NCBI GenBank assembly: GCA_013043945.1
Contig: JABEUW010000060.1
Coordinates: 1 to 6,457 of the forward strand
DNA length: 6,457 nt
Source: Vulcanimicrobiota bacterium
Lineage (GTDB): Bacteria; Vulcanimicrobiota; Vulcanimicrobiia; Vulcanimicrobiales; Vulcanimicrobiaceae
Direction of reading: 5' to 3'
Positions 5,061-6,457 of the stretch are shown one piece after another. The translations under genes and the position numbers were made by a program. A model generated the notes under the pieces. The model had not been told where the DNA came from. It was given only the letters and a program-made list of their open reading frames with translations, and searched no databases. Each line of letters starts with the position of its first letter. Positions within the stretch are counted from its first letter, which is position 1.

Positions 5061-6457
5061 AAGACACAGAGACGCAGCTCGCCATCGCTGCGATTCCCGA
5101 CGTACACGGGCACGCGAAGGGCGAACATCGCGCGTTTTCCGAAGAGCGCCCGCTGCCGTATAGCGCGCGCATGCTCTTCCTTTGGTTCTATCACGCCTGT
5201 CGGCGCGGCTCGCCGCGCTTTCTCATGGTGAGCGATCACGTAAATTTCCTGACCTTCGAGGACCCCGGTGCGATCAATACGGTGCGCCGCGCACTCAAGC
5301 TTGCGCTCGCCGGTGATGTGTACGGTGCCGCGGAGACCGCCGTCGTCGACGTAGCGCACGCGACGATCGTCTCCGATGCGTTACGTCGCGGTATGCGTTT
5401 CTCGATCGGCGCGGAGGTGGATAACGACCCGCGTTCTCGCCCCGATGTCGCCAACATCATCGACGCAATGCGCCCCGACGGCATCATCCGTTCCATCCAT
5501 TTCGTACCGATCGAGCATCCCGAGAAGGGCGCCGACTGGCTCTGGGCCTTCGACAATCCCGAATTCGCCCATCTGCTCGACGGCGTCGGAGCGGAGCGCC
5601 TCTGGGAACTCTACACCCACCGCCTCTTCGAAGATATTTCAACGTTGCCGACGCACATCGTCGGGCACTTCTACGTCGCCGCAACCTTCGGCGCGTGGCC
5701 CGACAGAGAAAAACTCGAGAGCTACGAAGATCGACTCTTGGATATTTGCAAGGAGCGCGGGATCGCCATTGAGATCAACCTTCGCTTCTTCTATCGCGAG
5801 GGCGTCGCCCCTGAACAACGCGATCTGATGCTCGCCGCCTATACCCGCCTGATGCGCAAAGCGTCGGCCGCCGGCGTTTCTATCGCCATCGGTTCCGACG
5901 CCCATAGTCCGAAGGATCAAGGCAACGGCTTCGACCGCATTATCGAGATCCTGCGCGAACTGGAGATCAATGAAGTCGTCTTCCCAATCGGCGGACGCTT
6001 GGCGAAGGTAGCGCTGCGCGCGAGTCGCGAGCATATCGAACGCGCCAAACGCGTCGAGATCCCGCAGCCCGGCACCAGCATCGCCGGATTCAGCCGAGCC
6101 GAGCTCGGCCTCCCGGAGATCGACGAGGAAGAGGAGCGTCGGCTCGCCGAGCTACGTGCGCGCAACGTTCGCGATGTCGGTTCGAAGCGACGCGCCGGCT
6201 CACCGGAGCGTGCGACGAAATCCCCGAGCGCGGGCTCGCCTGAGACCGCGCGCGGAGCGAGAAGCTCGCCGAAGCGCACCGCCCCGGCGAAGCCCGCGAA
6301 GGAATCTCCGAAAGCGAAACCCTCATCGGCGCCCCCGCCCGAACCGAAAGCGCCCGCGAAGCCGGCGGCAAAAGCGCCCGCGAAGCCGGCGGCAAAAGCA
6401 CCCGCGAAGCCGGCGGCAAAAGCACCCGCGAAGCCGGCGGCAAAAGCACCCGCGAAG
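5024..6457 (+). CDS. PHP-domain phosphoesterase (HisK-like) with H1-like Lys/Ala/Pro tail, cut by window end
   Basis: This open frame reaches the last base without a stop. Counting from GTG 5024, residues about 24-330 form a PHP metal-dependent phosphoesterase resembling HisK-type histidinol phosphatase. All metal-site motifs appear in order: DVHGH (H28, H30), SDH (D71, H72), GAEVDN (E131), RSIHF (H159), IVGHFY (H215), EINLRF and GSDAHSP (D292, H294). Substrate cannot be told; histidinol phosphate is one option, and nucleotides or DNA 3' ends are known for other PHP proteins. An acidic linker (DEEEERRLAELRARN) follows, then from about residue 385 a basic low-complexity tail (SPKRTAPAKPAKE) that becomes an exact 8-residue repeat, KAPAKPAA. 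Such tails are typical of bacterial histone-H1-like proteins that bind DNA or polyanions. Start is uncertain: GTG 5024 overlaps pcp by 37 nt, whereas CTG 5057 overlaps it by 4 nt and has a much better ribosome site. The C-terminus lies beyond the window. Confidence 0.87.
   Translation, partial: MDTSRSEGSRTLKDTETQLAIAAIPDVHGHAKGEHRAFSEERPLPYSARMLFLWFYHACRRGSPRFLMVSDHVNFLTFEDPGAINTVRRALKLALAGDVYGAAETAVVDVAHATIVSDALRRGMRFSIGAEVDNDPRSRPDVANIIDAMRPDGIIRSIHFVPIEHPEKGADWLWAFDNPEFAHLLDGVGAERLWELYTHRLFEDISTLPTHIVGHFYVAATFGAWPDREKLESYEDRLLDICKERGIAIEINLRFFYREGVAPEQRDLMLAAYTRLMRKASAAGVSIAIGSDAHSPKDQGNGFDRIIEILRELEINEVVFPIGGRLAKVALRASREHIERAKRVEIPQPGTSIAGFSRAELGLPEIDEEEERRLAELRARNVRDVGSKRRAGSPERATKSPSAGSPETARGARSSPKRTAPAKPAKESPKAKPSSAPPPEPKAPAKPAAKAPAKPAAKAPAKPAAKAPAKPAAKAPAK
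5044..5049 (+). promoter_or_regulatory. Shine-Dalgarno site favouring a CTG start at 5057
   Basis: AGGAAG lies 7 nt before CTG 5057, whose last two bases form the beginning of the pcp stop codon (CTGA overlap). The spacing and overlap are ideal for coupled initiation; only the rare start codon speaks against it. No comparable site precedes GTG 5024. Confidence 0.4.
6347..6457 (+). repeat. 24-bp tandem repeat encoding KAPAKPAA, at least 4.6 copies
   Basis: Units begin at 6347, 6371, 6395, 6419 and 6443, the last cut by the window end. Copies are nearly identical at the DNA level; the only visible change is GCG to GCA in the second codon from unit three onward. The period is 8 codons, so copy-number changes keep the frame. 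The near-identity points to recent expansion by slippage or recombination within the basic tail of the PHP protein. Confidence 0.95.

Noticed and set aside
6090..6449. 119-aa minus-strand repeat protein (LLPPASRV-type repeats)
   Set aside because: It is only the reverse reading of the 24-bp repeat in the PHP gene tail.

Overview
The window looks like chromosomal DNA from a moderately GC-rich bacterium. Gene content (ECF sigma factor, O6-alkylguanine-DNA methyltransferase, pyrrolidone-carboxylate peptidase, PHP-family phosphoesterase) is clearly bacterial. I suspect an uncultivated lineage such as Candidatus Eremiobacterota, but no marker gene in the window proves this.

Left third (about 1-2283), minus strand. 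Four small genes form two cassettes of the same design. Each has a Gly/Ala-rich small protein without recognisable enzyme motifs, followed at once by a small multi-spanning membrane protein. Cassette A runs 2283 to 1249 (184 aa, then 159 aa with about four membrane spans). Cassette B runs 806 to 102 (141 aa glycine-zipper protein, then 91 aa with about three membrane spans). In both, the second gene lies in the same reading frame as the first, separated only by one stop codon (TGA in A, TAG plus one codon in B). A perfect 21-bp inverted repeat with A- and T-tracts at 1089-1137, a bidirectional intrinsic terminator, separates them. The arrangement resembles secreted peptide plus membrane partner or immunity protein, but I recognise no family. 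The region is visibly more A+T-rich than the right side.

Middle (2284-2890) is a 607-base spacer between divergent transcription units. It holds a potentially folded element at 2327-2426, a strong hairpin at 2503-2527 and overlapping antisense open frames that I do not accept as genes.

Right half (2891-6457), plus strand: ECF sigma factor, then a zinc-finger anti-sigma domain fused to a complete Ogt/AGT repair methyltransferase (overlapping the sigma gene by 14 nt), then pyrrolidone-carboxylate peptidase (pcp), then a PHP-domain metal-dependent phosphoesterase resembling HisK-type histidinol phosphatases. The last gene has a histone-H1-like Lys/Ala/Pro repeat tail and runs off the window. 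The genes are closely packed and probably co-transcribed. The most interesting object is the sigma/anti-sigma-Ogt pair: it suggests that DNA alkylation repair, or repair-protein status, is wired directly to a sigma factor, an Ada-like logic built from different parts.
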